The notes beneath the pieces are model-generated. The model worked only from the letters and a program-made list of their open reading frames with translations, was not told where the DNA came from and did not search any database. From Spirochaetota bacterium (GTDB taxonomy: Bacteria > Spirochaetota > UBA4802 > UBA5550), in NCBI GenBank assembly GCA_017999915.1, contig JAGNKX010000002.1:248001-312000 (forward strand): a DNA stretch of 64,000 bases, written 5' to 3'. This document shows positions 43,032 through 51,339 of the stretch, in pieces; within the stretch, counting starts at the first letter, position 1, and each line of letters starts with the position of its first letter. The position numbers and the translations under genes are program-made.

Positions 43032-45197
43032 ATGGATATAAAAAAGTGCATTCTTCTAGTTGAAGATGAAGCATTGATAGCAGAGGCAGAATCCGCCACG
43101 CTGCAGAGACATGGATATGATGTAATCACCGTGTCCGACGGTGAAAGCGCCATTGAATGTTGTAAAGAAGAAATACAGATAGACATGATCCTGATGGATA
43201 TCGACCTTGGCGACGGGATGGATGGGCCCGAAGCGGCGGTGATGATCCTTCAGGATCACGATATTCCCCTGGTTTTTCTCTCCTCGCACATCGAAAAGGA
43301 GGTTGTTGATAAAACCAGGGAAATCACGAATTACGGCTATATCCTTAAAAGCGCCGGTGAAACGGTCCTCACGGCCAGTATCGACATGGCCTTCAAGCTC
43401 TACGAAGCCCATCTCAGGCTCCGAGAAAGCGAATCGCGCTACCGTCTTCTTGCTGATAATTCAAGGGACGTTATCTGGACCATGGATATCTCCGGCGAGT
43501 TTACCTATGTAAGCCCATCCGTATTTCATCTTTCCGGCTGGACACCGGAAGAGGCGTATCAGATGACCTATGAGGATTATATCCTCCCACAGTATGTTTC
43601 CATGTTCAAGGCAGAACTCATCCATGAACTGTCCCTGCCTCCCGAAAAACGCAGCAAGACTAAATATCTGAATTTCAAACAGTATAAAAAAGACGGGACC
43701 ATCATCAATGTCGAATCCAACCTTGCCTGGATTTTCGACAAGGATGGGAATCCGATTGGCATCCAGGGGAGCAATCGCGATATCAGCTACCGCAGTTGGA
43801 TGGAAGAAGCGCTGCGTGATTCAAACGCAAAATACCAAGTAATAATAGAAAATCTCGACATTATTATATATGTCCTTAACCGCGACGGTGTCGCGATGTA
43901 CATCAGCCCGAACGTAAAAAAATTTGGTTACTCCGAGGATGACATACTCGGACACAGCATGATGGAATTCATCCATCCTGACGATCATGCGCTTGTGCTT
44001 GATAGTTTACGGCGCGTTCTTGACAAAGGCGAGGAATTTCCACTGGAACTGCGCATGGTCAGGAAAAACGGCGACCTTGTCTGGGTATTTGAAATCGGCA
44101 ACATACTGCGGGACGAAAATAATAATTTCGCACAGCTTGTCGGCTGTATGTTGGATATAACTCAGCACAAGCAGGCGGAAGTAGCATTGCGGGAAAGCGA
44201 GCGGCGCTATCGGCTGCTGGCTGATAATTCCACTGATGTGATATGGACAATGGACTTAAACGGGCATTTCACCTATATCAGTCCATCGGTGGAAAAAATG
44301 ACCGGCTGGACACAGGAAGAGTCCATAGGGATGGAATTGGATGATTATGTCCTTCCCGAATATGTGGATTTCATACGCAAAGAGATAGCCAATGAGCTGT
44401 CGAAACCAGCTGCTGAAAGAACGCCATCAAAAATGATCGAGATCCAGCAATACGCGAAGGACGGATCTATCCTGTTCGACGAGATAACCGTAACGTGGAT
44501 TTATGACGAAAAAGGGAAAATTACAGGACTGCAGGGGAGCAACCGCTATATCAACGACCGGAAACGCATCGAGGAAAATCTGCACAGGGCATTGAAGGAA
44601 AAGGAGACCCTTCTGCACGAGTTGCAGTACAGGGTTAAAAACAGCATGTCCATCATCAACGGCCTGGTGAGCCTTGAGACTGACCTCTTGCGCGATCCCC
44701 ACGCTCAGGAAGCGCTGAAGAACATCAGAAACCGCATCCAGTCAATGGCGGCGTTGTACGACCTGCTCTTTCAATCCAATGAGATACGGGAAATAAGGCT
44801 CGACAGATACATCGACAAGATGGGGCGGATGCTTCTTGATACCTATACTGGCGAAAAAAGAAGATTCGTCATTGAATCGCGGCTGGACGAGCTGCGCATC
44901 GACACAAAACGCGCCATTTCCATAGGTTTAATCCTGAATGAGCTGCTTATGAATGCCGTGAAGCATGGGCGCGACAAGACCGGGGAAAGTACCATACGCC
45001 TTGATTTGAAAAACGAAGAGGAAAAAGCCGTCATTGAAGTCGCCAATAAGGATTCCGTGTTCCCGAAGGATTTCAATCCAGAAACATCACAGGGAATGGG
45101 GCTGAAGATCGTCAGTATGCTTACAGCACAGCTTAAGGGAAGCCTCGAGTTTCAAAATAGCGGAAACGCTCTTTTCCGGATAATATTTCCGCTCTGA
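43032..45197 (+). CDS. REC-PAS-PAS-PAS-HisKA_2-HATPase protein lacking the phospho-acceptor His
   Basis: 721 residues with the same domain order as the kinase at 29084-31288: receiver (phospho-Asp in MILMDIDLGDG), three PAS domains (about 130-250, 260-385, 395-520), a dimerisation/phospho-acceptor helix pair and HATPase (NELLMNAVKHG, GMGLKIVSMLTAQ). In the acceptor helix the family His is Tyr: HELQYRVKNSM, codon TAC at 44628-44630, where the paralogue has QHRVKNNM. The ATP site and receiver Asp look intact. It may be a pseudokinase acting by dimerisation or phosphatase activity, or it may use another His. GGAG nine bases upstream supports the ATG at 43032. An ATG at 43017 is also open. Confidence 0.9.
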   Translation: MDIKKCILLVEDEALIAEAESATLQRHGYDVITVSDGESAIECCKEEIQIDMILMDIDLGDGMDGPEAAVMILQDHDIPLVFLSSHIEKEVVDKTREITNYGYILKSAGETVLTASIDMAFKLYEAHLRLRESESRYRLLADNSRDVIWTMDISGEFTYVSPSVFHLSGWTPEEAYQMTYEDYILPQYVSMFKAELIHELSLPPEKRSKTKYLNFKQYKKDGTIINVESNLAWIFDKDGNPIGIQGSNRDISYRSWMEEALRDSNAKYQVIIENLDIIIYVLNRDGVAMYISPNVKKFGYSEDDILGHSMMEFIHPDDHALVLDSLRRVLDKGEEFPLELRMVRKNGDLVWVFEIGNILRDENNNFAQLVGCMLDITQHKQAEVALRESERRYRLLADNSTDVIWTMDLNGHFTYISPSVEKMTGWTQEESIGMELDDYVLPEYVDFIRKEIANELSKPAAERTPSKMIEIQQYAKDGSILFDEITVTWIYDEKGKITGLQGSNRYINDRKRIEENLHRALKEKETLLHELQYRVKNSMSIINGLVSLETDLLRDPHAQEALKNIRNRIQSMAALYDLLFQSNEIREIRLDRYIDKMGRMLLDTYTGEKRRFVIESRLDELRIDTKRAISIGLILNELLMNAVKHGRDKTGESTIRLDLKNEEEKAVIEVANKDSVFPKDFNPETSQGMGLKIVSMLTAQLKGSLEFQNSGNALFRIIFPL

Positions 45198-45249
45198 TCC
45201 GGCAGAAGGAAATTCGGGGGATTTTCACCAACCGCAATAATCGACGGTA

Positions 45250-46182
45250 TTACTCGAAGCGGTCTTCCGGAGTCAGCCGGTAGCCGTTGATGAAGGAGAG
45301 GCCGTCAATGATCTTCTTGTTGGCCGGCTGGAGGGACAGTATCTCCACGCAGCCGCCGCCGGTACCGGCGAAAAGGCGCTTTTTCTGGAAACGGATGATG
45401 GAGCCGGGCGCGGCGGGAGCGGGAACATCGCCGCCCGGCAGGGACGTCATCCAGATCTTGATGTTCTCACCCCGGAAAGTCGAGAAGGCGACGGGCTTCG
45501 GGTTGAGGCCCCGCACCAGGTTATGTATCTCCTCCGCGGACCTGGTCCAGTCTATCATGGCCATGTCGCGGTCGATCTTGCCGCAATAGGTCGCCTGCGA
45601 CTCATCCTGCTTCAGCGGGACCGCGCTCCCCGACGCGAGCATCGTCACGGCCCTGTCGATCAGCCCGGCGCCGCGGGACGACACGATCTCCATTACGTCG
45701 GCCGCGGTCATGGTCCCGTCCAGGGCCAGACGCTCCTGCACGATGATATCGCCGGCGTCCAGCTTTTCGTTGATGAGCTGCACGGTGATGCCGGTCTCCT
45801 TCTCGCCCTTGATCAGGGCCCACTGCACCGGCGCCGCGCCCCGGTACTTCGGCAGCAGCGAGGGATGGAGGTTGACGGTCTTCAGGGGCGGATGATCGAA
45901 GACCGACCGCGGGATCAGGCTTCCGTAGGCGACAACGGCGTACATGTCCGCCTCAAAGGGGCGCAGCTCCTCCAGGAACCCCGGGTCCTTCAGGCTTTTC
46001 GGCTGCAGCACCGGTATGCCGAGCTCCATCGCACGCGCCTTGGCGGGACAGAATTGCACCTCGCGGTTCCTCCCCGCCTCCTTGTCTTCAGCGGTAACGA
46101 CGAAGGCGATATCATACATCCGCCCCAGGTCGCCGAGGACGCGGGACGCCAGGTCCGGTGTGCCGAAAAATCCTATCTTCAT
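45250..46182 (-). CDS. fmt: Methionyl-tRNA formyltransferase
   Basis: 310 residues. It formylates initiator Met-tRNA with 10-formyl-THF. Hallmarks: KIGFFGTPDLASRVL, the catalytic block VNLHPSLLPKYRGAAPVQWA, TGITVQLINEKLDAGDI and the C-terminal OB domain. Its start overlaps the stop of def by four bases, the standard def-fmt coupling. The formyl group it adds is removed by that deformylase. Confidence 0.97.
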   Translation of the reverse strand: MKIGFFGTPDLASRVLGDLGRMYDIAFVVTAEDKEAGRNREVQFCPAKARAMELGIPVLQPKSLKDPGFLEELRPFEADMYAVVAYGSLIPRSVFDHPPLKTVNLHPSLLPKYRGAAPVQWALIKGEKETGITVQLINEKLDAGDIIVQERLALDGTMTAADVMEIVSSRGAGLIDRAVTMLASGSAVPLKQDESQATYCGKIDRDMAMIDWTRSAEEIHNLVRGLNPKPVAFSTFRGENIKIWMTSLPGGDVPAPAAPGSIIRFQKKRLFAGTGGGCVEILSLQPANKKIIDGLSFINGYRLTPEDRFE

Positions 46183-46691
46183 GACCGGGTGTTGAGCTTC
46201 TTGATTTTCTTCAACTCCGAGCGGAGCTCATTGCGCCTGTAGTCCTCGAGGTGATCGACGAAGAGAATGCCGTTCAGGTGGTCCACCTCGTGCTGGATGA
46301 CCCGCGCCAGGAGGCCCTTTGCCTCGAACTCGATCTCCTTGCCGTCGCGGTTGAGCGCCGATACGGATATCTCGACGGGGCGCACCACCTCGCCCATTAT
46401 GCCGGGGACGGAGAGGCATCCCTCTTCGTAGGGCTCCTCTTTCTTCGAAAACTCCTTTATGACGGGATTGATCAATTCCATGACGATGTTTTTCTTGTTG
46501 TCATCAATATCGAGGGTGACGACGCGCCGGGACCGGTCCACCTGCGGAGCCGCCAGGCCAAGGCCCTTGGCGCGGTACATGACGTTGAACATGGTATCGA
46601 TGAAATCTATAAGCGCTCCATCGATGGTGGTTACTTCTTCGGCTATTTTTCTCAGCGTGTCATGGCCGTAATAAATAAGATCGATCGCCAT
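46179..46691 (-). CDS. def: Peptide deformylase
   Basis: 170 residues. A metalloenzyme removing the N-formyl group from new proteins. The three motifs are present: GLGLAAPQV, EEGCLSVPG (metal Cys) and QHEVDHLNG (HExxH). AAAGAGG precedes the ATG at 46691, giving the usual start AIDLIYYGHDTLRK. The frame extends 11 codons further upstream. It lies upstream of fmt on the same strand with a four-base overlap. Confidence 0.97.
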   Translation of the reverse strand: MAIDLIYYGHDTLRKIAEEVTTIDGALIDFIDTMFNVMYRAKGLGLAAPQVDRSRRVVTLDIDDNKKNIVMELINPVIKEFSKKEEPYEEGCLSVPGIMGEVVRPVEISVSALNRDGKEIEFEAKGLLARVIQHEVDHLNGILFVDHLEDYRRNELRSELKKIKKLNTRS

Positions 46692-46724
46692 GGGGACCTC
46701 TTTCCTTTTCAATATTCCTTTCAT

Positions 46725-47029
46725 AGCGTTGAATCATGGAAACGGTTCTCATCCTGTCAATTGTTTATTTCCATGATACATCGGGATTGCCCCCGCAGAT
46801 TTCAACGGCGGGAACATCACCAATCCAATTATTTGAATATATAACAAAGGGCGGAACAGAGAAAGAATTTTTGCAAGGATATTAAAAAAAATTGATAATC
46901 CCTTCGCGACACTAAACGGATCCGCCGCCGGGAATCGGGCGTTGGATTCACCGCCGCTCGGTGCCCGTTGATTCGGGTTCAATCGCCAATTTCTTCTTGT
47001 CAAAATAGTACTGGCCGTCAAGGTGGAAC
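46725..47029. other. Divergent intergenic region of def and the acyl-CoA synthetase
   Basis: About 300 bases without a convincing gene. There is a short A/T-rich half (to about 46900) and a GC-rich half that carries CCGCCG repeats. A 27-codon minus-strand frame (46948-47031, MFHLDGQYYFDKKKLAIE) looks protein-like but lacks a ribosome site. Confidence 0.4.
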
Positions 47030-48490
47030 ATGATAATTTCGCCGGCCCGCCGGCCACTGGAACAGACTATGATGCAGAAACCTAAAGATCGTCTCATGCG
47101 CTATTTCTCACCGAATAATATAGCCGTTGTCGGAGCCTCGTCGAAAAACATATGGTTCAACAACATCCTTACCTATGCCGGGCGGATCGGCTTCAAGGGA
47201 CGATTCTACCCGGTGAACCCCGGCGCGATGGAGGTATGCGGCGTTCCGGCTGTGCCATCGGTGGCTGACCTGCCCGAAGGCGTCATCGATTTCGCCGCTG
47301 TGATCGTGCGAAGCAGCCTGGTCCTCGATACCGTGCGGGCCCTGGCCGGGCGCGGCACCAGGAACATCCTTCTCGTATCATCGGGCTTTTCCGAAACGGG
47401 CGAAGATGGGGCGCGGCTCCAGAAAGAGCTTGTTGATTTCTGCAGGGCCAATGACGTGGCCCTCCAGGGGCCCAACTGCCTGGGATTCCTGAACGTGGCG
47501 GAAGGCTCCAGCGTTTTCGCCGGCGGCTCAATCGAGGGGGACCTCATCCCCGGGAACATAGGCATCGTCGGCCAGAGCGGCGCCTCCAGCGAGGTTATCG
47601 CCACCAAGATACTCAAAAAAGGATTGGGGATATCCCTTTTCGTATCCTCCGGCAACGAGGCGGTCATAACCTTCGAGGACTGCCTTGAGCACATGGTGAA
47701 CCATGGCACGACACGGGTCATCGCCGGCTTCATCGAGGGATTCAAGGACGTGACGCGCCTCAGAAACATAGCCCGGGAGGCCGCGCGGAAAAGCATCCCC
47801 ATCGTGGTCATCAAGGTGGGGCGCTCCGAAAAAGGGGTGATGGCGGCCCGCTCCCACACCGGGGCCATGGCGGGAAACGACGCCATCACCGACACCTTTC
47901 TCCGCCAAAACGGCATCATCCGTGTAGATACAATAGAAGAAATGATAGAAACGGCGGGAATCCTTTCCCGGTGCCCCCTCCCTGCCGGCGGACGACTGGC
48001 CGCGTGCACTCTTTCGGGAGGCCTGGCCGGCGTATACGCTGACCTGTGCGGCTCCCTTTCCATCGACCTGCCCGATTTCACGCCGGCCACGATCGGCGCC
48101 CTCAGGGAGGCCCTGCCCCCCTTCGCCCAGCCGGGAAACCCCCTGGACGTGACCGGTTCGGGGTTCACCAGCGGCATGGACCGGGTCCTGAAAATTCTCA
48201 TCGATGACGAAAATACCGACCTCATCGCGACCCTCTCCTTTCCGCCCGACGAGACAAACGCCGCCCTGACGGAGAAGTACAACGACTATATCCTGTCGCA
48301 CATGGCGGCGACATCAAAGCCGATCATACCCATCACCTTCAGGGAAGTGAGCGATTACGCGAGGAAGTTCTACCGCGACAGGGGCCTGTATTATATCGAA
48401 CATACCCGCGACGGATTCAAGGCCATGGCGAACCTGATCAGCTACGCCAAATTCAGGAGGAAATTGGCCATGGAAGAGGCGGGTAAATAA
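47030..48490 (+). CDS. NDP-forming acyl-CoA synthetase (ADP-forming), alpha-type subunit
   Basis: 486 residues. A CoA-binding Rossmann domain (NIAVVGASSKNIWFNN, VPAVPSVADLPEG) and succinyl-CoA-ligase-like domains (VGQSGASSEVIATK, FVSSGNEAVITFEDCL) are present. The phospho-His segment ARSHTGAMAG is intact. The ATP-grasp (beta) part found in fused enzymes is absent, so a separate beta subunit is needed. Such enzymes make ATP or GTP from acyl-CoA, or activate organic acids. AAGG six bases upstream supports 47030. The conserved sequence begins at RYFSPNNI, so 47069 or 47072 is an alternative start. Confidence 0.88.
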   Translation: MIISPARRPLEQTMMQKPKDRLMRYFSPNNIAVVGASSKNIWFNNILTYAGRIGFKGRFYPVNPGAMEVCGVPAVPSVADLPEGVIDFAAVIVRSSLVLDTVRALAGRGTRNILLVSSGFSETGEDGARLQKELVDFCRANDVALQGPNCLGFLNVAEGSSVFAGGSIEGDLIPGNIGIVGQSGASSEVIATKILKKGLGISLFVSSGNEAVITFEDCLEHMVNHGTTRVIAGFIEGFKDVTRLRNIAREAARKSIPIVVIKVGRSEKGVMAARSHTGAMAGNDAITDTFLRQNGIIRVDTIEEMIETAGILSRCPLPAGGRLAACTLSGGLAGVYADLCGSLSIDLPDFTPATIGALREALPPFAQPGNPLDVTGSGFTSGMDRVLKILIDDENTDLIATLSFPPDETNAALTEKYNDYILSHMAATSKPIIPITFREVSDYARKFYRDRGLYYIEHTRDGFKAMANLISYAKFRRKLAMEEAGK

Positions 48491-48533
48491 TGAAAAAACC
48501 AATTTTGTTTTTAGTCATTACCGTAAAATAGTA

Positions 48534-48562
48534 TTGACATAAAATACCCATATTGTTTTATG
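48534..48562 (+). promoter_or_regulatory. Promoter of tRNA-Asp
   Basis: TTGACA (48534-48539), 17 bases, TTTATG (48557-48562), with transcription expected about eight bases before the tRNA. Confidence 0.7.
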
Positions 48563-48576
48563 TACATCGCTAACGA

Positions 48577-48651
48577 GGGGTTGTAGCTCAGTTTGGTTAG
48601 AGTACCTGCCTGTCACGCAGGGAGTCGCGGGTTCGAGTCCCGTCAACCCCG
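48577..48651 (+). tRNA. tRNA-Asp (anticodon GTC)
   Basis: Full cloverleaf: acceptor GGGGTTG / CAACCCC, D-arm GCTC / GAGT, anticodon arm CCTGC / GCAGG with loop CTGTCAC (anticodon GTC at 48612-48614), T-arm GCGGG / CCCGT with TTCGAGT. Discriminator G at 48651. CCA is not encoded. The accessory island begins just downstream. Confidence 0.97.
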
Positions 48652-48663
48652 CAAACTTACACG

Positions 48664-48697
48664 CTGCCCGAACCTTTTGGTCCGGGCAGTGCTGTTT
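48664..48697 (+). terminator. Terminator of tRNA-Asp
   Basis: CTGCCCG / CGGGCAG with inner ACC / GGT and a TTTT loop, then TGCTGTTTT. A related hairpin with similar flanks (CTTACAC before, GCT-T-run-AACC after) occurs at 50147-50183. Confidence 0.8.
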
Positions 48698-48722
48698 TAA
48701 ACCCGTACAGCATGACTAGATG

Positions 48723-49406
48723 TCATTCTCCATGCAGAATTTTATAAATATTTTCTGAATATTCTTTCGCTACCTCGAGTATCTCCCTTTTCCATTTACC
48801 AGGAAGATTCCTGAAAATTTCTTTCACCTTATCAACCTGGTCTTCATGAGTTGCAAGATAATCACCCAGGCCTGTTGCGGTTTCGAGGTCCTTGACCTTC
48901 TTCTCCTTCTTACTTCTTCTGGCGCTCACCTGCAACTTATGCAGGACAAAGGCTGACGGCTCCGGTACTCTTACCGGATAATTATTATATGGAATGATTA
49001 TGGTGTGGTCTTGCAATAAATCCACATACCGCAGGCCCTGGGCTCGCACATTAATTTCGTTGATGATGTGGGGACCGTCTTTTCCTCTTCCCTTCTCAGG
49101 GATAATGAATTCAACTTCCAGGTCGGGATGAATGAATTTTGAATTGCCGCTAAGATGGGAGAATTCCTCTACAAAGTCTAGCTCTTCAAGCATCTTTGAA
49201 ATATCAACCTTATGTTTGATCTTTGGAGGATTGGGTACAAGGAAATCCAGATCAACAGTTCTTACTGCTGGCATGGTATCAGCATCTTTAAATATATCAC
49301 GGTACAGATAAAGGCACCAACTGCCTATGAGAATAATGTCCATTAAAACACCGGTTTCACCGAGTTTGATTATTATTTCATGAAACAGCTTAAATCTTTT
49401 TTCCAC
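48723..49406 (-). CDS. Nucleotidyltransferase-fold protein, probable toxin-type partner
   Basis: 227 residues. It begins with a helix, then IILIGSWCLYLYRDIF and VRTVDLDFLV, the GS...DxD core of a minimal nucleotidyltransferase (NTP_transf_8-like by look). The C-terminal half is helical and charged (SARRSKKEKKVKDLE). The start is GTG with AGAGAGG upstream. It overlaps the upstream small gene by 17 bases, so the two are tightly coupled. Nucleotidyltransferases paired with a small upstream partner in islands often act as toxin-antitoxin or abortive infection systems (AbiEii, MNT). That function is inference. Confidence 0.75.
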   Translation of the reverse strand: MEKRFKLFHEIIIKLGETGVLMDIILIGSWCLYLYRDIFKDADTMPAVRTVDLDFLVPNPPKIKHKVDISKMLEELDFVEEFSHLSGNSKFIHPDLEVEFIIPEKGRGKDGPHIINEINVRAQGLRYVDLLQDHTIIIPYNNYPVRVPEPSAFVLHKLQVSARRSKKEKKVKDLETATGLGDYLATHEDQVDKVKEIFRNLPGKWKREILEVAKEYSENIYKILHGE

Positions 49407-49704
49407 CCAAGGTCCTCTCTATCTCAACAATCTGCTCATTGGTATTCTTCAGCAGTGATTCCAGTTTCTTTCTCTTTCCGATCTTCTCTTTAAGTCTTCT
49501 TACTTCATCTGAATCGGCTGGTCCGATATAATCAGTTTTAACTTTATCATTACTGCGGTAAGCCCTATATGCATATTCACTTCCCTTTCTGTTTTTTATT
49601 GAGAGGGATCCGGATGGCAGTGTGGCTATATCATGATCATAGCGTCTTTTTAACCTTTTCAGCCGCGACAGTTCTTCCTTAAGGACATCTTTAATTGTAC
49701 TCAT
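49390..49704 (-). CDS. Small basic protein, likely antitoxin partner of the nucleotidyltransferase
   Basis: 104 residues. A first coiled helix rich in Lys/Arg (DVLKEELSRLKRLKRR) is followed by a small beta segment, LPSGSLSIKNRKGSEYAYRA then KVKTDYIGP, and a second coiled helix (LKEKIGKRKKLESLL). I recall this LPxGSLxxKxxKG..YY pattern from many short genes beside nucleotidyltransferases. AGGAA precedes the ATG. Two inverted repeats of TTGCCCAACA lie just upstream, which suggests that it or the complex represses its own promoter. Confidence 0.7.
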   Translation of the reverse strand: MSTIKDVLKEELSRLKRLKRRYDHDIATLPSGSLSIKNRKGSEYAYRAYRSNDKVKTDYIGPADSDEVRRLKEKIGKRKKLESLLKNTNEQIVEIERTLGGKKI

Positions 49705-49719
49705 GGCTAATTCCTGCTA

Positions 49720-49814
49720 TTGCCCAACATTACCAAATAATTTACAACATGTTGGGCAACCAGTCAAGCAGGAATTGCCCAACAAATAACATATTTTTCA
49801 ACATTGTTGGGCAA
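49720..49814. promoter_or_regulatory. Double operator with four TTGCCCAACA half-sites
   Basis: Perfect 10-base half-sites at 49720-49729 (+), 49750-49759 (-), 49775-49784 (+) and 49805-49814 (-). They form two identical inverted repeats, each with a 20-base AT-rich centre. The first ends 16 bases before the start codon of the small gene. Confidence 0.8.
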
Positions 49815-49842
49815 CTCCTTTGATATGCATAATATTGGAAAT

Positions 49843-50124
49843 TCACTCAAAAAAGGCTATCAATCCCGATATTGATAAAATATTCCTATTGATCTCATAC
49901 TTCGCCGATATCCACACCAGCCTGTTCCGTTCTTCATAAAATACCCTGCAGCAAGCTGCCGGGTATTTTGTCGCATAATGTTTTGCGTGCTCTCATGAGA
50001 TGAGAGCACGCTGCGATCAAAACGCTTTAAATTGAGGAATTTCAGGTAGCTATTGAGCTGCAGCCCGGTTGCGCCCACCTGTTTGGGGAGTTCCTGGTAT
50101 ACTGAAAAAGTTTGTGCTATGTCG
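49843..50124 (-). repeat. Hairpin-rich repeat, copy A
   Basis: The conserved body (49893-50124, 232 bases) matches copy B at 51032-51263 nearly base for base. It contains a perfect 12-base hairpin GCGTGCTCTCAT-GAG-ATGAGAGCACGC, and AAAATACCC / GGGTATTTT around GCAG / CTGC. A minus-strand frame in it (RVFYEERNRLVWISAKYE) runs into unique sequence ending SGLIAFFE and a stop at 49843. It has no start codon. Another frame gives a 72-codon ORF. Coding status is uncertain. Confidence 0.85.
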
Positions 50125-50146
50125 TCCTTAGCCCGCAGCCGCTTAC

Positions 50147-50183
50147 ACAGCCCAAACCACTTGGTTTGGGCTGTGCTATTTTT
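50147..50183 (+). terminator. Strong hairpin terminator after repeat copy A
   Basis: ACAGCCCAAACC / GGTTTGGGCTGT, 12 perfect pairs, then GCTATTTTTT. Flanks resemble those of the tRNA-Asp terminator at 48664. Confidence 0.85.
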
Positions 50184-50266
50184 TAACCTTCCAAGTCAAG
50201 GACGGCTTTGTATCAAAACCACCGTTTTTTATGCTCACCAATCTTACACCATGCAACAAAAAATAC

Positions 50267-50301
50267 TTGTCATATGTCATATGACTCATTACATTGTCTA
50301 T
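50267..50301 (+). promoter_or_regulatory. higBA promoter with overlapping operator
   Basis: TTGTCA (50267-50272), 17 bases, TACATT (50290-50295). The palindrome GTCATATG-T-CATATGAC (50269-50285) covers the -35 and spacer, fitting autorepression by HigA. Transcription should begin at or next to the ATG at 50302, so the message may be leaderless. Confidence 0.65.
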
Positions 50302-50583
50302 ATGATACGGCATTTCAAGCATAAATGGTTGGAGGAATTCTGGAACAACGGCCGCAACAAAAAGGTGCCGCCAGAAATTGCCGATCGACTTATCAGGAAA
50401 CTCGACATGCTGAACAGGGCATATGACCTGATTGACCTGCGCGCGCCCCCATCAAACAGGCTCCATCCTCTTGCAGGCGACAGGCAGGGACAATGGGCCA
50501 TATCGGTCAACGGCCCATGGCGCCTCTGCTTCGAGTTCAGAGAGCACGATGCTTATAATGTCGAGCTCGTTCAATATCATTGA
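50302..50583 (+). CDS. higB: HigB-like toxin (RelE/ParE superfamily mRNase)
   Basis: 93 residues. The sequence follows the HigB pattern: IRHFKHKWLEEFW, a middle DLIDLRAPPSNRLHPLAGDR, then GQWAISVNGPWRLCFEF and the end VELVQYH. HigB cuts mRNA on the ribosome when released from HigA. The usual order of this pair, toxin first, is kept, and higA starts 16 bases later. No ribosome site is visible before the ATG, in line with a leaderless start. Confidence 0.93.
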   Translation: MIRHFKHKWLEEFWNNGRNKKVPPEIADRLIRKLDMLNRAYDLIDLRAPPSNRLHPLAGDRQGQWAISVNGPWRLCFEFREHDAYNVELVQYH

Positions 50584-50599
50584 GCAAAGGAGCACAACT

Positions 50600-50932
50600 A
50601 TGTTACCAAAGAATAGAAGACCCACGCCTCCGGGAGAGATCCTGAAATATGAATTTATAGAGCCGCTCGGACTCACCCAGCAGCAGCTTGCGGAGCGTCT
50701 CGGCATAACCAGGGTCCGGGTCAATGAGATCATCTCCGGGAAGCGCGCCATCACTCCGGACACCGCCATACGTCTCTCCAGGCTTTTCCATACAACCGTT
50801 GAATTCTGGATGGGACTCCAGACCGATGTTGAGCTGTGGGATGCAATGAAAGCAGGTGAGAGGGAATATCGAAAGATCATCCCGCTGAAAACAAAAAAGA
50901 TAGATCGGGAATTAAGTAACGAGAAGGATTGA
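50600..50932 (+). CDS. higA: HigA antitoxin (XRE-type HTH)
   Basis: 110 residues. Characteristic start RRPTPPGEILKYEFIEPLGL, then an HTH (TQQQLAERLGITRVRVNEII, SGKRAITPDTAIRLSRLF) and the family phrase FWMGLQTDVELWDA. It neutralises HigB and probably binds the palindrome at 50269. AAAGGAG seven bases before the ATG fixes the start. Translation is probably stronger than that of higB. Confidence 0.95.
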   Translation: MLPKNRRPTPPGEILKYEFIEPLGLTQQQLAERLGITRVRVNEIISGKRAITPDTAIRLSRLFHTTVEFWMGLQTDVELWDAMKAGEREYRKIIPLKTKKIDRELSNEKD

Positions 50933-50981
50933 TTGATACCATATCAGGAATCTGGATCAAACTGATTGCCGGGAATACTTC

Positions 50982-51263
50982 TCATTCAAAAAACGAATTC
51001 AATCCAGAAACTGATATGTTCTTCATTCCAATCTCATACCTCGCCGACACCCACACCAGCCTGTTCCGTTCTTCATAAAATACCCAGCAGCAAGCTGCGG
51101 GGTATTTTGTCGCATAATGTTTTGCGTGCTCTCATGGAATGAGAGCACGCTGTGATCAAAACGCTTTAAATTGAGGAATTTCAGGTAGCTATTGAGCTGC
51201 AGCCCGGTCGCACCGACCTGTTTGGGGAGTTCGTGGTATACTGAAAAAGTTTGTGCCGTGTCG
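50982..51263 (-). repeat. Hairpin-rich repeat, copy B
   Basis: Body 51032-51263, with the same hairpins as copy A (GAATGAGAGCACGC variant on one arm). The minus-strand frame WVFYEERNRLVWVSARYE continues into SVSGLNSFFE and stops at 50982. A different frame is open for 90 codons across the body. It lies between higBA and the Fic gene. Confidence 0.85.
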
Positions 51264-51339
51264 TTTTTGGCCTTCGCAGGATTGCCGTGTGTCACTTCTC
51301 ATGTTAATTCTATACATCATTTAACTTATCAAATCTACC

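Noticed and set aside
46948-47031. 27-codon minus-strand frame with a protein-like sequence upstream of the acyl-CoA synthetase
   Set aside because: No ribosome site, and it overlaps the start of a well-supported gene. The evidence is only compositional.
49860-50078. 72- and 90-codon ORFs in repeat copies A and B taken as genes
   Set aside because: They run through perfect hairpins, lack ribosome sites, and copy C cannot encode the full frame. Another frame shows the better protein-level conservation.
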